A stretch of DNA of 11,616 nucleotides from JAFKKS01 sp039808325 (GTDB taxonomy: Bacteria; Pseudomonadota; Alphaproteobacteria; Rhizobiales; Xanthobacteraceae): assembly GCA_039808325.1 (NCBI GenBank), contig JBDHSU010000122.1, positions 1 through 11,616 on the forward strand, given 5' to 3'. Positions 1 to 6,463 of this stretch are shown here, piece after piece (the first letter of the stretch is position 1; every line of letters starts with the position of its first letter). Position numbers and translations under genes: made by a program. A model generated the notes under the pieces. The model worked only from the letters and a program-made list of their open reading frames with translations, ran no database searches and was not told the origin of the DNA.

Positions 1-1
1 G

Positions 2-43
2 GCCGTCTTCGGCGATGTCATGCCCGGCCACGACGAACGGTAG
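2..43 (+). CDS. Possible 3' end of a gene entering from the left edge
   Basis: A frame open from the window edge reads 13 codons (AVFGDVMPGHDER) and stops at TAG 41-43. It would converge with the minus-strand TPR gene, leaving 56 bases between them. The tail is too short to assign to a family. The same stretch contains GTCATGCC (17-24), which also begins intergenic palindromes elsewhere in this window, so it may be noncoding repeat rather than a gene end. Confidence 0.2.
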   Translation, partial: AVFGDVMPGHDER

Positions 44-99
44 CGAGGAGGATTCCTAAACTCCAGGGCTTCCCCGTCAAGGCAGGGCGAAGGCCGCGC

Positions 100-939
100 T
101 CACTCGACAGCAGCCGTCTGCGCCATCTTCCTCGGCGTGCCGCGACCCTGCTGCGCCAGCATCTGGCGCAGATAGGCGATGTTGGCTGCGGCTTCGTCGG
201 GCGGCAGTTCGGCGCGTGCGACGTCTTCGGCTTCCTTGAAGCGGCCTTGCAGGCCGATCACCAATGCCAGGTTCTGGCGGATGCGCTTGTCGCCGCCGCC
301 GTGCGCGGCCGCGCGGCGGAGCGCTTCTTCCGCCTTCGGCAAATCCTTCGACAGCGCGTAGGAGAGACCGAGATTCGAAAGCACGGAAGGCTCGTCGGGA
401 GCGATCTTCAGGGCCGTGTCGTAGTAACGTCGCGCCTCGTCGAAGCGCCCCATCTGGTCCAGCACGGCGCCTTGAGCGGAGAGGATGCGCCAGTCCGGCC
501 GGTCGGGAGAATGCGCCTTTTCAAGCACGTCGAGCGCCTGACGCAGGTCGCCGTTGGCGGCTAGCGCGCGGCCGTAAGCGCCGAGCACGGTCTTGTCGTT
601 CGGGCGGTAGAGCGCGGCGCGCTGCAAGACCGCGGCGGCTTGCGCGCGCTGGCCGTTGTGGCGGAGCGCGTCAGCGTAGCGGATAGCGGCGTTGGCGTCG
701 CGGGGGTCGGCGGCATAGCGGTCGCCCGCCACCTTGGCCTCGCGCTGCCAGTCGCGTACGCCGGACGGTGAATCGCCTGGAGCGCTTGCCGTGGATACTC
801 CACCGAGCAATCCGCCGCGGCCGGTCGAGCCGGTGATATCTTCCGTCGATACGGTCTGGCAGCCGGCAAGCGCCGCCGCGGTCAGGCCGACGAAGGCGGC
901 GGACAGCAGAAGACGAGGCAATGGGTGAGAGGAAATCAT
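100..939 (-). CDS. TPR-repeat lipoprotein, TadD-like
   Basis: The 279-residue protein begins with a lipoprotein signal: a basic/Pro start, a hydrophobic core at about residues 9-25, and the lipobox LAGC with Cys27 as the lipidation site. A Ser/Gly/Thr-rich linker follows to about residue 58. Helical tetratricopeptide repeats fill about residues 65-250, with the usual small and aromatic positions (for example GRFDEARRYYDTALKIAPDE). This layout and the late NLALVIGLQGRFKEAEDVAR segment resemble alphaproteobacterial TadD, the lipoprotein of the Tad/Flp pilus secretion machine, which is thought to help outer-membrane secretin assembly. No other tad gene is in the window, so the pilus role is inferred from resemblance; a generic TPR lipoprotein is the alternative. 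The start is supported by a GGAG on the minus strand (950-953), 10 bases upstream of ATG. Confidence 0.85.
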   Translation of the reverse strand: MISSHPLPRLLLSAAFVGLTAAALAGCQTVSTEDITGSTGRGGLLGGVSTASAPGDSPSGVRDWQREAKVAGDRYAADPRDANAAIRYADALRHNGQRAQAAAVLQRAALYRPNDKTVLGAYGRALAANGDLRQALDVLEKAHSPDRPDWRILSAQGAVLDQMGRFDEARRYYDTALKIAPDEPSVLSNLGLSYALSKDLPKAEEALRRAAAHGGGDKRIRQNLALVIGLQGRFKEAEDVARAELPPDEAAANIAYLRQMLAQQGRGTPRKMAQTAAVE

Positions 940-1100
940 CGACCGAATACTCCGCCAAATGGCGCACCGTGTTGCCCTCAGACTCGATTCAGCAATAAAG
1001 CGTTAACACTAACAGCCGGTTAATTCGGGCGTCCCCACGGCTGCTTGCCGCCGCGCGTCGGCGCCGGATCAAAGGTTGCCCTTCAGGAGTTTCTCCGCCC
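940..1100. promoter_or_regulatory. Divergent intergenic region between TPR lipoprotein and aminopeptidase
   Basis: These 161 bases separate two divergent genes and should carry both promoters. A relatively AT-rich island at about 990-1026 contains AATAAAG, the palindrome GTTAAC (1002-1007) and a second TTAA at 1020-1023. Two abutting GANTC sites (GACTC 981-985, GATTC 986-990) are candidate CcrM methylation sites. AGGAG at 1085-1089 lies 11 bases before the aminopeptidase ATG. I could not identify convincing -35/-10 pairs. Confidence 0.35.
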
Positions 1101-2504
1101 ATGTCTCACCCCCTCATCGATGTCCTCGTCCCCGCAGCGCAAGCGGCCGCCGCGACTCCCGTCTGGTTCGTGGACGAGGCGAGCTATGCCGCGCGGCGCG
1201 ACGCACTCGATGCGGTTGCGCGCGGCTTCGTCGATGCCGCCGGCTTCGCGCCAAAGGCTGGCCGGCATCTGCTCGTGCCGGCGGCGGACGGTAAACTGGC
1301 GGGCGTGCTCTTTGGGCTGCCGACGCCGGCGAAGCCCGATCCGTTCCTGCCGGGCCGGCTGCCGGGCGTGTTGCCGCCAGGCGACTATCGTTTCGACGGC
1401 GGCTTGAAAGATATGCGTCTGGGCGCGCTGGCCTTCGCGCTCGGCGCCTATCGCTTCGAGCGCTATCGCAAAAGCCGCGAGAAGCAGGCACGGCTCGTGA
1501 CGCCGGACAGCATCGACGCCGCCGACCTCGCGCGCGTGATCGAGGGCGTTGCCCTGGCGCGCGATCTCATAAACACGCCACCGAACGACATGGGGCCGGG
1601 AGAATTGCAGGACGCCGCGTTCACGCTCGCCAAGCGTCACGGCGCCACGGCGCGCTGCACCATCGGCGATAGGCTGATGGACGAAAATTTCCCGCTCATC
1701 CACGCCGTCGGACGCGCCGCCGACGCGACGCGGGCGCCGCGGTTGATCGATCTCATCTGGGGCGATGAAAACCATCCGAAGGTGACGCTCGTCGGCAAGG
1801 GCGTCTGCTTCGACACCGGCGGGCTCGATCTCAAGCCGTCGGCGGCGATGCTGCTGATGAAGAAGGACATGGGCGGCGCGGCGAGCGTGTTGGCGCTCGC
1901 GCATATGATCATGGACGGCAAGCTGCCGGTGCGGCTGCGCGTGCTCATCCCCGCGGTCGAGAACTCGGTCGCCGGCCTGGCCTTCCGTCCGTCCGATGTC
2001 TATCCGTCGCACAAAGGCTTGACGGTCGAGATCGGCAACACCGACGCGGAAGGCCGGCTCGTGCTCGCGGATGCGCTGGCGCTCGCGGACGAGGAGGCGC
2101 CTGATCTTCTCGTCGACATGGGGACGCTCACGGGCGCGGCGCGCGTGGCGCTCGGTCCCGATCTGCCGCCGTTCTATACCGACGACGAAACGCTCGCGGC
2201 GGACATTGCGACGCACGCCGCGCAGGAGAACGATCCGCTCTGGCGGATGCCGCTGTGGCGGTCTTACGATGCGATGCTCGATTCCAAGGTCGCCGATGTG
2301 AACAACGTTTCGTCGGGCGCCTTCGCCGGCTCGGTCACCTGCGCGCTGTTTCTCAACCGCTTCGTGTCGGCGGCGAAGAGCTGGCTGCATTTCGACATCT
2401 ACGGCTGGGTGCCTTCGGCGAAGGCCGGGCGGCCCGAAGGCGGCGAGTGCCAGGCCGCGCGCGCGCTCTACGCGCTGCTGCGGTCGCGCTATGGCGAAGG
2501 CTAG
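1101..2504 (+). CDS. Leucyl aminopeptidase family protein (peptidase M17)
   Basis: This 467-residue enzyme should remove N-terminal amino acids from peptides with two metal ions in the cytoplasm; no signal peptide is visible. The N-terminal third is the variable domain, and the catalytic domain runs from about residue 145 to the end. The M17 signature NTDAEGRL is at 313-320. Likely metal ligands by family pattern are Lys233 and Asp238 (in VGKGVCFDTGG), Asp256 (in KKDMGGA), Asp315 and Glu317; Lys245 and Arg319 fit the other catalytic residues. The length is slightly below the roughly 480-500 of classical PepA, as in the shorter alphaproteobacterial branch, so I give no symbol. It leads a plus-strand group and the MarR gene starts 71 bases after its stop. 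A long antisense frame across the gene is a composition artefact. Confidence 0.93.
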   Translation: MSHPLIDVLVPAAQAAAATPVWFVDEASYAARRDALDAVARGFVDAAGFAPKAGRHLLVPAADGKLAGVLFGLPTPAKPDPFLPGRLPGVLPPGDYRFDGGLKDMRLGALAFALGAYRFERYRKSREKQARLVTPDSIDAADLARVIEGVALARDLINTPPNDMGPGELQDAAFTLAKRHGATARCTIGDRLMDENFPLIHAVGRAADATRAPRLIDLIWGDENHPKVTLVGKGVCFDTGGLDLKPSAAMLLMKKDMGGAASVLALAHMIMDGKLPVRLRVLIPAVENSVAGLAFRPSDVYPSHKGLTVEIGNTDAEGRLVLADALALADEEAPDLLVDMGTLTGAARVALGPDLPPFYTDDETLAADIATHAAQENDPLWRMPLWRSYDAMLDSKVADVNNVSSGAFAGSVTCALFLNRFVSAAKSWLHFDIYGWVPSAKAGRPEGGECQAARALYALLRSRYGEG

Positions 2505-2575
2505 GATTTGATTCGACTTGCCAACGGCGCGGCCCCGGGAAATGATACGGACCCGAAACAAAATGCGAGACGGGA

Positions 2576-2926
2576 ATGGCGGTCGATATCCGTCCGGCGT
2601 TGGCGCTGCGGCTGCTGCACGAACTGGCGTTCGGGCTCGTCACCGACGGCGAGCCGGACCTGTCCGCGCGCCAGCTTGCGATCCTGCTCACGATTTATCT
2701 CGAAGCGCCGCCGCATACCGTGCGCGGGCTCGCCGCCAAGCTCGGCGTCAGCAAGCCGGTGATCACACGAGCGCTTGATTCGATGGGCAAGCTTGAACTG
2801 GTCAGCCGACGTCGCGACGACCTCGACCGCCGCAACGTCGTCATCCAGCGCACCGTGAAAGGCTCGCTTTACGTGGAGATGCTGGGCGATCTTCTGTCCC
2901 GCAAGGCGCGGGAGTTGCCGCGATGA
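2576..2926 (+). CDS. Short MarR-type winged-helix regulator
   Basis: The 116-residue protein has a winged-helix fold. Residues 31-56 supply the first helices, about 59-71 (SKPVITRALDSMG) the DNA-recognition helix, and about 77-93 (SRRRDDLDRRNVVIQRT) the basic wing with the Asp/Arg pattern of MarR proteins. It is shorter than most MarR regulators (about 140-150 residues), so the dimerisation helices at the ends appear reduced. Its TGA overlaps the next gene's ATG (ATGA at 2923-2926), which implies translational coupling with the NlpC/P60 gene. The Shine-Dalgarno before ATG 2576 is weak, and an ATG at 2563 is out of frame. The ligand and targets are unknown; control of its own operon is a reasonable guess. 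Confidence 0.85.
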   Translation: MAVDIRPALALRLLHELAFGLVTDGEPDLSARQLAILLTIYLEAPPHTVRGLAAKLGVSKPVITRALDSMGKLELVSRRRDDLDRRNVVIQRTVKGSLYVEMLGDLLSRKARELPR

Positions 2927-3774
2927 CATCGCTCGATCCGCGTGTCACGCCGGCGCGGCCTGATCTTGCCGCGCATCATCTGCGCGGCAAGGTGGAGGCG
3001 GCGCGCTTCACCGCCGGCAAGGCGCGCGTCGTCATTGCGGGGCAGGCGCCGGTGCGACGTGAGCCGTCGCCCGATGCGCCGCTCGATACCGAGGCGCTCA
3101 TGGGGGAGGTCGTCACCGTCTACGACACGAACGAAGACGGCTGGGCGTGGGGCCAACTCGCGAGCGACGATTATGTCGGCTGGCTGCCGGCGGCAGCGCT
3201 CGGGGAGAGCACCTGGCAGCCGACGCACAAGGTCTGGGTGCCGCGCACTTTCATGTTTCCAGGCGCCTCCATCAAATTGCCGCCGATCTGCAGCGTTCCT
3301 TTCGGCGCGCGCGTTGCGGTCACCGGCGCGGTCGAGCGTTTCGCGATCCTCAAGGAAGGGGGCTACATCCCCGGCAAACATCTGGTGCCGCTGAAGGCGG
3401 TCGAGCGCGATTTTGTCGAAGTGGCGGAGCGTTTCCTCGGTACGCCGTATCTATGGGGCGGCCGCACGACGCTCGGTGTCGATTGTTCCGGCCTCGTGCA
3501 GGCGGCGCTGACCGCGCACGGCATCCCCTGCCCGCGCGACGCCGACATGCAGGAGCGCGCGATCGGGAAGCCAATCTTCCCCAACGCGGACTTGTCCGAC
3601 CTGGAGCGCGGCGACTTGATCTTTTGGAGAGGGCACGTGGCGATCGTGCGCGACCCGCGGACGCTCATCCACGCCAATGCGTTCCACATGGCGGTCGCCT
3701 ACGAGCCGCTGCACGATGCGATCGCGCGCATCCGCGAGAGTGACGGGCGGCCGACCTCGATCCGGCGATTGTAG
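2923..3774 (+). CDS. NlpC/P60 family cysteine peptidase with SH3-like N-terminal region
   Basis: The 283-residue protein has an SH3b-like region (about residues 35-92, containing WAWGQLASDDYVGWLP), a second beta-rich segment (about 100-157) and an NlpC/P60 catalytic domain (about 160-270). The catalytic Cys is Cys188 in VDCSGL, the His is His238 in GHVAIV, and His250 is the likely third polar residue. Family members cleave gamma-D-Glu-diamino acid bonds in murein peptides. No signal peptide or membrane segment is visible, so it probably acts in the cytoplasm on recycled peptides, like YkfC-type enzymes, rather than on the wall. The start overlaps the MarR stop and is supported by GGAG at 2911-2914, 8 bases upstream. 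The aminopeptidase two genes upstream fits a shared peptide-degradation role. Confidence 0.92.
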   Translation: MTSLDPRVTPARPDLAAHHLRGKVEAARFTAGKARVVIAGQAPVRREPSPDAPLDTEALMGEVVTVYDTNEDGWAWGQLASDDYVGWLPAAALGESTWQPTHKVWVPRTFMFPGASIKLPPICSVPFGARVAVTGAVERFAILKEGGYIPGKHLVPLKAVERDFVEVAERFLGTPYLWGGRTTLGVDCSGLVQAALTAHGIPCPRDADMQERAIGKPIFPNADLSDLERGDLIFWRGHVAIVRDPRTLIHANAFHMAVAYEPLHDAIARIRESDGRPTSIRRL

Positions 3775-3796
3775 CCTGTCGCACCCCTGCGACCGC

Positions 3797-3840
3797 CATT
3801 CTTCGAGGCGCGCCGCGCGAGCACCCCAAGGTGACGGTTA
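3797..3840 (+). repeat. Diverged copy D of the CATCCTTCGAG-type palindromic repeat
   Basis: CATTCTTCGAGGCGCG begins at 3797 and the element ends near GTGACGGTTA. It matches the three clearer copies at 9184-9695 in its left flank (CATCCTTCGAGACGC) and more weakly in its right flank. It lies 22 bases after the NlpC/P60 stop and upstream of the transporter, so it may act as a transcript-end hairpin. The divergence makes this assignment less certain than for copies A-C. Confidence 0.5.
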
Positions 3841-3930
3841 GGGGGCACGCGGGCGGCATTGTTTGTCTGTGACATTGCCGCGCGCTTGCCAAACCGCTAT
3901 GCCGCGCGCTGCACCGAGGCGCCCTTGGCT

Positions 3931-4848
3931 TTGCCGATTTTCACCCGCCCCGCATGGCTCTCGCCGACCATTATCGGCGTGCTGTGCGGCACCGCCGCCG
4001 CATTGAGTTGGGCCGCCGGCTTCGTCGCCGCGCGCCATGCGGTGCAGATCGGTTTGACGCCAGCGGATCTTGCGTTCCATCGCTTCTTCTGGGCCGGGCT
4101 TGTCCTGCTTCCCGCCATATGGCGAGCGGGTTTCGCCGATCTCGGCGGCGTCGGCTGGGGGCGGGGATTCTTTATCTTCCTGTTGGCGGGACCGACGCAG
4201 GGCCTGTTGAGCGCCGCCGGCTTCGTGCTCGCCCCGCTCGGGCACGGCGCGGTGATCCAGCCCGGCACCGCCGCGCTGTTCGGTCTCATCCTGGCGACGC
4301 TCATCCTGCACGAGCCGCTGCTACTGCGCCGTGCCATCGGCGCGGCAGCGATCCTCTCCGGGCTCGTCCTGCTCGGCGCGGAAGCGGTGACCACGATCGG
4401 AAGCCACGGGCTCGGCGGCGATCTCTTCTTCCTCGCGGCGGGCATCAGTTGGGCGACGTTCGGAACGGTGCTGCGGCTGTGGAATCTGCGGGCGCAGCGC
4501 GCGGCGCTGGCGATCGCCGCGCTGTCGCTCGTCGTCTACGCGCCGCCGCACGCCATCTTCATCGGCTTCCAGCACATGGTCGACGTCGGGCTCTGGGAGA
4601 ACGTGCTGCAGATCATGGTGCAGGGCGGTCTGGCGGGGCCGCTCGGCGTGCATCTGTTCGCGCGCGCGGTCGTGTTGCTCGGGGCCGGACGCGCGGCGGC
4701 ATTCCCCGCGATGGTGCCGCCGGCGACCTTGGTGATCGGTGTGTTGACGCTCGGCGAGGTGCCGACAGCGATCCAATTGGCGGGCCTCGCCGTCGTCGTC
4801 GTCGGGTTCCGTTTGGCGCTGCAGCAACCGGACCGCCCGCCGGCCTGA
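3931..4848 (+). CDS. EamA/DMT family transporter
   Basis: This is a very hydrophobic inner-membrane protein with about ten predicted membrane helices in two repeated halves, as in EamA (drug/metabolite transporter) proteins. The first helix begins at TIIGVLCGTAAALSWAAGF and is followed by HRFFWAGLVLLP. The second half ends in a terminal helix (QLAGLAVVVVGFRLAL) and a short Pro-rich tail. The substrate cannot be told from sequence. The start is uncertain because no ATG is in frame near the N-terminus. TTG 3931 is chosen because it gives 305 residues, normal for the family, and follows GAGG at 3916-3919 by 11 bases. TTG 3925 and TTG 3859 (329 residues) are alternatives; the extra residues from 3859 do not look like a family N-terminus. 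It may be transcribed separately, since repeat D intervenes. Confidence 0.88.
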   Translation: MPIFTRPAWLSPTIIGVLCGTAAALSWAAGFVAARHAVQIGLTPADLAFHRFFWAGLVLLPAIWRAGFADLGGVGWGRGFFIFLLAGPTQGLLSAAGFVLAPLGHGAVIQPGTAALFGLILATLILHEPLLLRRAIGAAAILSGLVLLGAEAVTTIGSHGLGGDLFFLAAGISWATFGTVLRLWNLRAQRAALAIAALSLVVYAPPHAIFIGFQHMVDVGLWENVLQIMVQGGLAGPLGVHLFARAVVLLGAGRAAAFPAMVPPATLVIGVLTLGEVPTAIQLAGLAVVVVGFRLALQQPDRPPA

Positions 4849-4905
4849 CGCGATGCATGGATGCAACAGTATGCGCGAAAGGCCCTTCTCGGGCGAGATC
4901 GGCAT

Positions 4906-4956
4906 GGAATCAGGATTCCGCTTATGAAATGATTCGCGTGATCGATGCTCGAATCA
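4906..4956. promoter_or_regulatory. Cluster of four GANTC sites in two inverted repeats
   Basis: GGAATC (4906-4911) and GATTCC (4914-4919) form one palindrome with an AG centre. TGATTCG (4930-4936) and CGAATCA (4950-4956) form a second with a 13-base spacer that contains ATCGAT. Together they place four GANTC sites within 49 bases. The 9-mer GAATCAGGA is also directly repeated (4907-4915 and 4951-4959). GANTC is the CcrM methylation site in alphaproteobacteria and clusters can mark methylation-sensitive promoters; a decayed repeat is the alternative. Confidence 0.35.
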
Positions 4957-5079
4957 GGACTTCGTAGCGGCGTGGAACGCAGACACGCAGCTCATACGCA
5001 CGGGAGCCGAGGGAGTTTTCCTTAAAGCGGCAATCCGAAATGCAGCGGCCAATACCTCACGGTGCGTAGGTAATAAATT

Positions 5080-5190
5080 TGGCCAGCCGGTGTTGCGACC
5101 GGTCTGCGAGGTTGGGGGAATCGAGCGTCGATCGAAGATCACCGATAGAGGTCCCGCTCTCCGGTTACGGAGGCGGGACTTTCCTTTTTG
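5080..5190 (+). ncRNA. Candidate small RNA upstream of a strong terminator
   Basis: About 110 bases in the gap between the transporter and the dehydrogenase can fold into three successive hairpins: CCGGT/ACCGG (5087-5091 with 5098-5102), ATCGA/TCGAT (5120-5124 with 5128-5132), and the intrinsic terminator at 5151-5189. The transporter stop is about 300 bases upstream, which is long for a 3' untranslated region. I do not recognise an Rfam family and see no convincing -35 box; TAATAA at 5071-5076 might be part of a -10. The alternative is a long 3' UTR of the transporter mRNA. Confidence 0.33.
5151..5189 (+). terminator. Strong rho-independent terminator
   Basis: GTCCCGC (5151-5157) pairs with GCGGGAC (5173-5179), and CTCCG (5159-5163) pairs with CGGAG (5168-5172). 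This gives a 12-bp stem with one bulged T (5158) and the loop GTTA. The T-rich tail TTTCCTTTTT follows directly at 5180-5189. There is no T-run on the other side, so it acts on plus-strand transcripts. It is the clearest intrinsic terminator in the window. Confidence 0.8.
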
Positions 5191-5226
5191 GGCTGAACTC
5201 CGATTTATCCGGCTTGATCTCCGTTG

Positions 5227-5299
5227 GAGCATCATCCCGAAAGTGGAAACCGGTGGTCGGAGAAGCATACCCTCGGGCTCGACCCGGGGGATCATGCTC
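5227..5299. repeat. Rhizobiales-type intergenic palindrome with an extra internal hairpin
   Basis: The ends GAGCAT (5227-5232) and ATGCTC (5294-5299) are inverted. The left half continues ATCCCGAAAGTGGAAACCGG and the right end is followed by AAACAAAA, as in the GAGCATGATCCCGAAAAGTGG-type intergenic repeat that I know from Bradyrhizobium-like genomes. Between the halves lies a second hairpin: CCCTCGGG (5270-5277) pairs with CCCGGGGG (5283-5290) with one wobble pair around the loop CTCGA. I do not recall this hairpin as part of the usual element. Confidence 0.6.
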
Positions 5300-5446
5300 A
5301 AACAAAACGATAACGACGGGTCTGTTTCAATGCTGTTGGATCAGACCCCGGTGTGGGGTATAGCCCACCGAAGACGGGCGTGAACGCCCTTTCGACCCGG
5401 CAATCCATCGCAAAAATTTTCGCGAAGACGACGGATGCGCGGGCTC
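5300..5446. other. Intergenic remainder with a small hairpin
   Basis: No credible gene is visible. GGGCGT (5376-5381) and ACGCCC (5384-5389) form a perfect hairpin with a GA loop, followed on the plus strand only by TTTC, so at best it is a weak terminator. An AT-rich block with the palindrome AAAATTTT (5413-5420) lies just downstream, in transcription direction, of the minus-strand dehydrogenase and may belong to its transcript end. A 29-codon frame at 5294-5383 starts inside the repeat and is probably not real. Confidence 0.3.
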
Positions 5447-6298
5447 TCAGCTTTGCGCCGGCTTCCCGTAAAACGCCGCAAGCGCGTCGATCTCTTCCTT
5501 CGCCCCTTCGAAGTCGCGCGCCACCCGCTCGTAAAGCCGCGCGAAGCCTTGGTAGGTTTTCGCTTCCGCCGGCTTGCCGGTGAAATCGGCGATCTCTTCC
5601 ATCTCGGCCACCCAGCGATACGCCTTGGAGAACATGTCGGGCACGCCGCGGCTCAACTGCTCGAGCAGCGGTCCCTGACTTGCCCGCAGTTCCTTGTGAA
5701 AATCCTCGCCGACGCCGGCGCGGTGCGCGGCGAGCGCCATCGCGGCGCCGAGCGCGACGACGCCTTTATTGAGACCGCCATAGACCATCTTCAGCGCCGA
5801 TGCCGCGCCGACCGGTGCGTCCATCACACGCACGTCGAGCCCGCGCTCGGTGAGTGCGGCAAGCGGCTTGGCGTCTTCGCCGGAGACGTAAAGGCGCGGG
5901 CCGCGCTGGCCTTTCTTCGGTGGGCCGCCGACGACGCCACCGTCCGCGAACGCCGTACCGGTCGCTATAATCGTCGCCGCGATTTGCTCCACCGTCTTCG
6001 GGCTCACCGCGTTGCAGTCGGCGTAGAGCGGCTTGCGCGCGGCAGCTTCCAGCGCGGGCGCGAGACGTTCGGCGAGCGCCAGTGCCTCGCCCGGCGGGAC
6101 GATCGAGAGAATGATGTCGGCGCCGGCGATCTCGGCGTCGCTTGCCGCGCGCAACCCCGCGTCCTTCGCGCGCTTCGCGCTTGCAGCGCTACGGCCCTCG
6201 AGCGAGGTGAGCACGGTGACGCCGTTCTCGACAAGGCGCGCGCCGATCGCGGCCCCCATGTTTCCAGGCGCGACGACGGCGACGAGGGGAGAGGTCAT
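5447..6298 (-). CDS. NAD(P)-dependent dehydrogenase with DUF1932-type C-terminal domain
   Basis: The 283-residue protein belongs to the beta-hydroxyacid / 6-phosphogluconate dehydrogenase superfamily. A Rossmann nucleotide-binding domain occupies about residues 4-165, with the dinucleotide loop VVAPGNMGAAIGARL (8-22), SIVPPG (65-70) and the substrate-loop segment GGVVGGPPKKG (120-130). The C-terminal domain is all-helical and resembles DUF1932. Lys170 in SALKMVYGGLNKG is the likely catalytic lysine, with Asn177 nearby as in the family pattern. The family reduces or oxidises small 2- or 3-hydroxy acids, but the substrate cannot be assigned. The start is supported by GGGG on the minus strand (6305-6308), 6 bases upstream. 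The aminotransferase lies upstream on the same strand, but 165 bases with two palindromes separate them, so co-transcription is uncertain. Confidence 0.88.
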   Translation of the reverse strand: MTSPLVAVVAPGNMGAAIGARLVENGVTVLTSLEGRSAASAKRAKDAGLRAASDAEIAGADIILSIVPPGEALALAERLAPALEAAARKPLYADCNAVSPKTVEQIAATIIATGTAFADGGVVGGPPKKGQRGPRLYVSGEDAKPLAALTERGLDVRVMDAPVGAASALKMVYGGLNKGVVALGAAMALAAHRAGVGEDFHKELRASQGPLLEQLSRGVPDMFSKAYRWVAEMEEIADFTGKPAEAKTYQGFARLYERVARDFEGAKEEIDALAAFYGKPAQS

Positions 6299-6351
6299 GC
6301 TTTACCCCATAACCGGAGTGAGATTGTGCGCCGGCCGCGCTTTTGTTCTTT

Positions 6352-6397
6352 GTCATGCCTGGGCAGGTGGGCATCCAATGTGCCCTGCCTGCATGAC
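6352..6397. repeat. Imperfect palindrome of the GTCATGCC type
   Basis: GTCATGC (6352-6358) pairs with GCATGAC (6391-6397), and inside it GGCAGG (6362-6367) can pair with CCTGCC (6384-6389). The element begins GTCATGCC and contains GGGCATCCA, which matches the common alphaproteobacterial intergenic palindromes of the form GTCATGCC-stem-GGCATCC. It lies between two minus-strand genes. The same GTCATGCC start occurs at 17-24 and at the right edge (11609-11616). Confidence 0.6.
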
Positions 6398-6420
6398 CTT
6401 TTAAGGCCGCTGTTTACGGG

Positions 6421-6440
6421 GTCCCCGCTTTCGCGGGGAC
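6421..6440. repeat. Perfect 8-bp-stem hairpin
   Basis: GTCCCCGC (6421-6428) and GCGGGGAC (6433-6440) form a perfect stem around TTTC. Read on the minus strand the loop is GAAA, a stable GNRA tetraloop. It lies 23 bases downstream of the aminotransferase stop, so it may protect or end that transcript, though no T-run follows on that strand. The sequence resembles the frequent alphaproteobacterial CCCCGCGAAAGCGGGG intergenic element. Confidence 0.6.
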
Positions 6441-6463
6441 GACGCCGGGTGGAGACGTTTCCC

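Noticed and set aside
1003..1023. Two TTAA tetramers suggesting a CtrA site
   Set aside because: The spacing is 13 bases, not the 7 of the TTAA-N7-TTAA consensus.
1083..2561. A 492-codon open frame on the minus strand across the aminopeptidase
   Set aside because: It is antisense to a gene with full M17 motifs, is extremely rich in Arg, His and Glu, and has no recognisable domain. High GC at third positions keeps antisense frames free of stops.
4954..5301. Minus- and plus-strand frames of about 95-115 codons in the intergenic region
   Set aside because: They run through the terminator hairpin and the GAGCAT-type repeat, lack ribosome binding sites and show no family-like segments.
5294..5383. 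A 29-codon plus-strand frame beginning ATGCTCAAACAA
   Set aside because: The start codon is part of the repeat end, and no ribosome binding site precedes it.
6421..6440. The GTCCCCGC hairpin as an intrinsic terminator for the aminotransferase
   Set aside because: On the minus strand no T-run follows the stem, so it is listed as a repeat hairpin instead.
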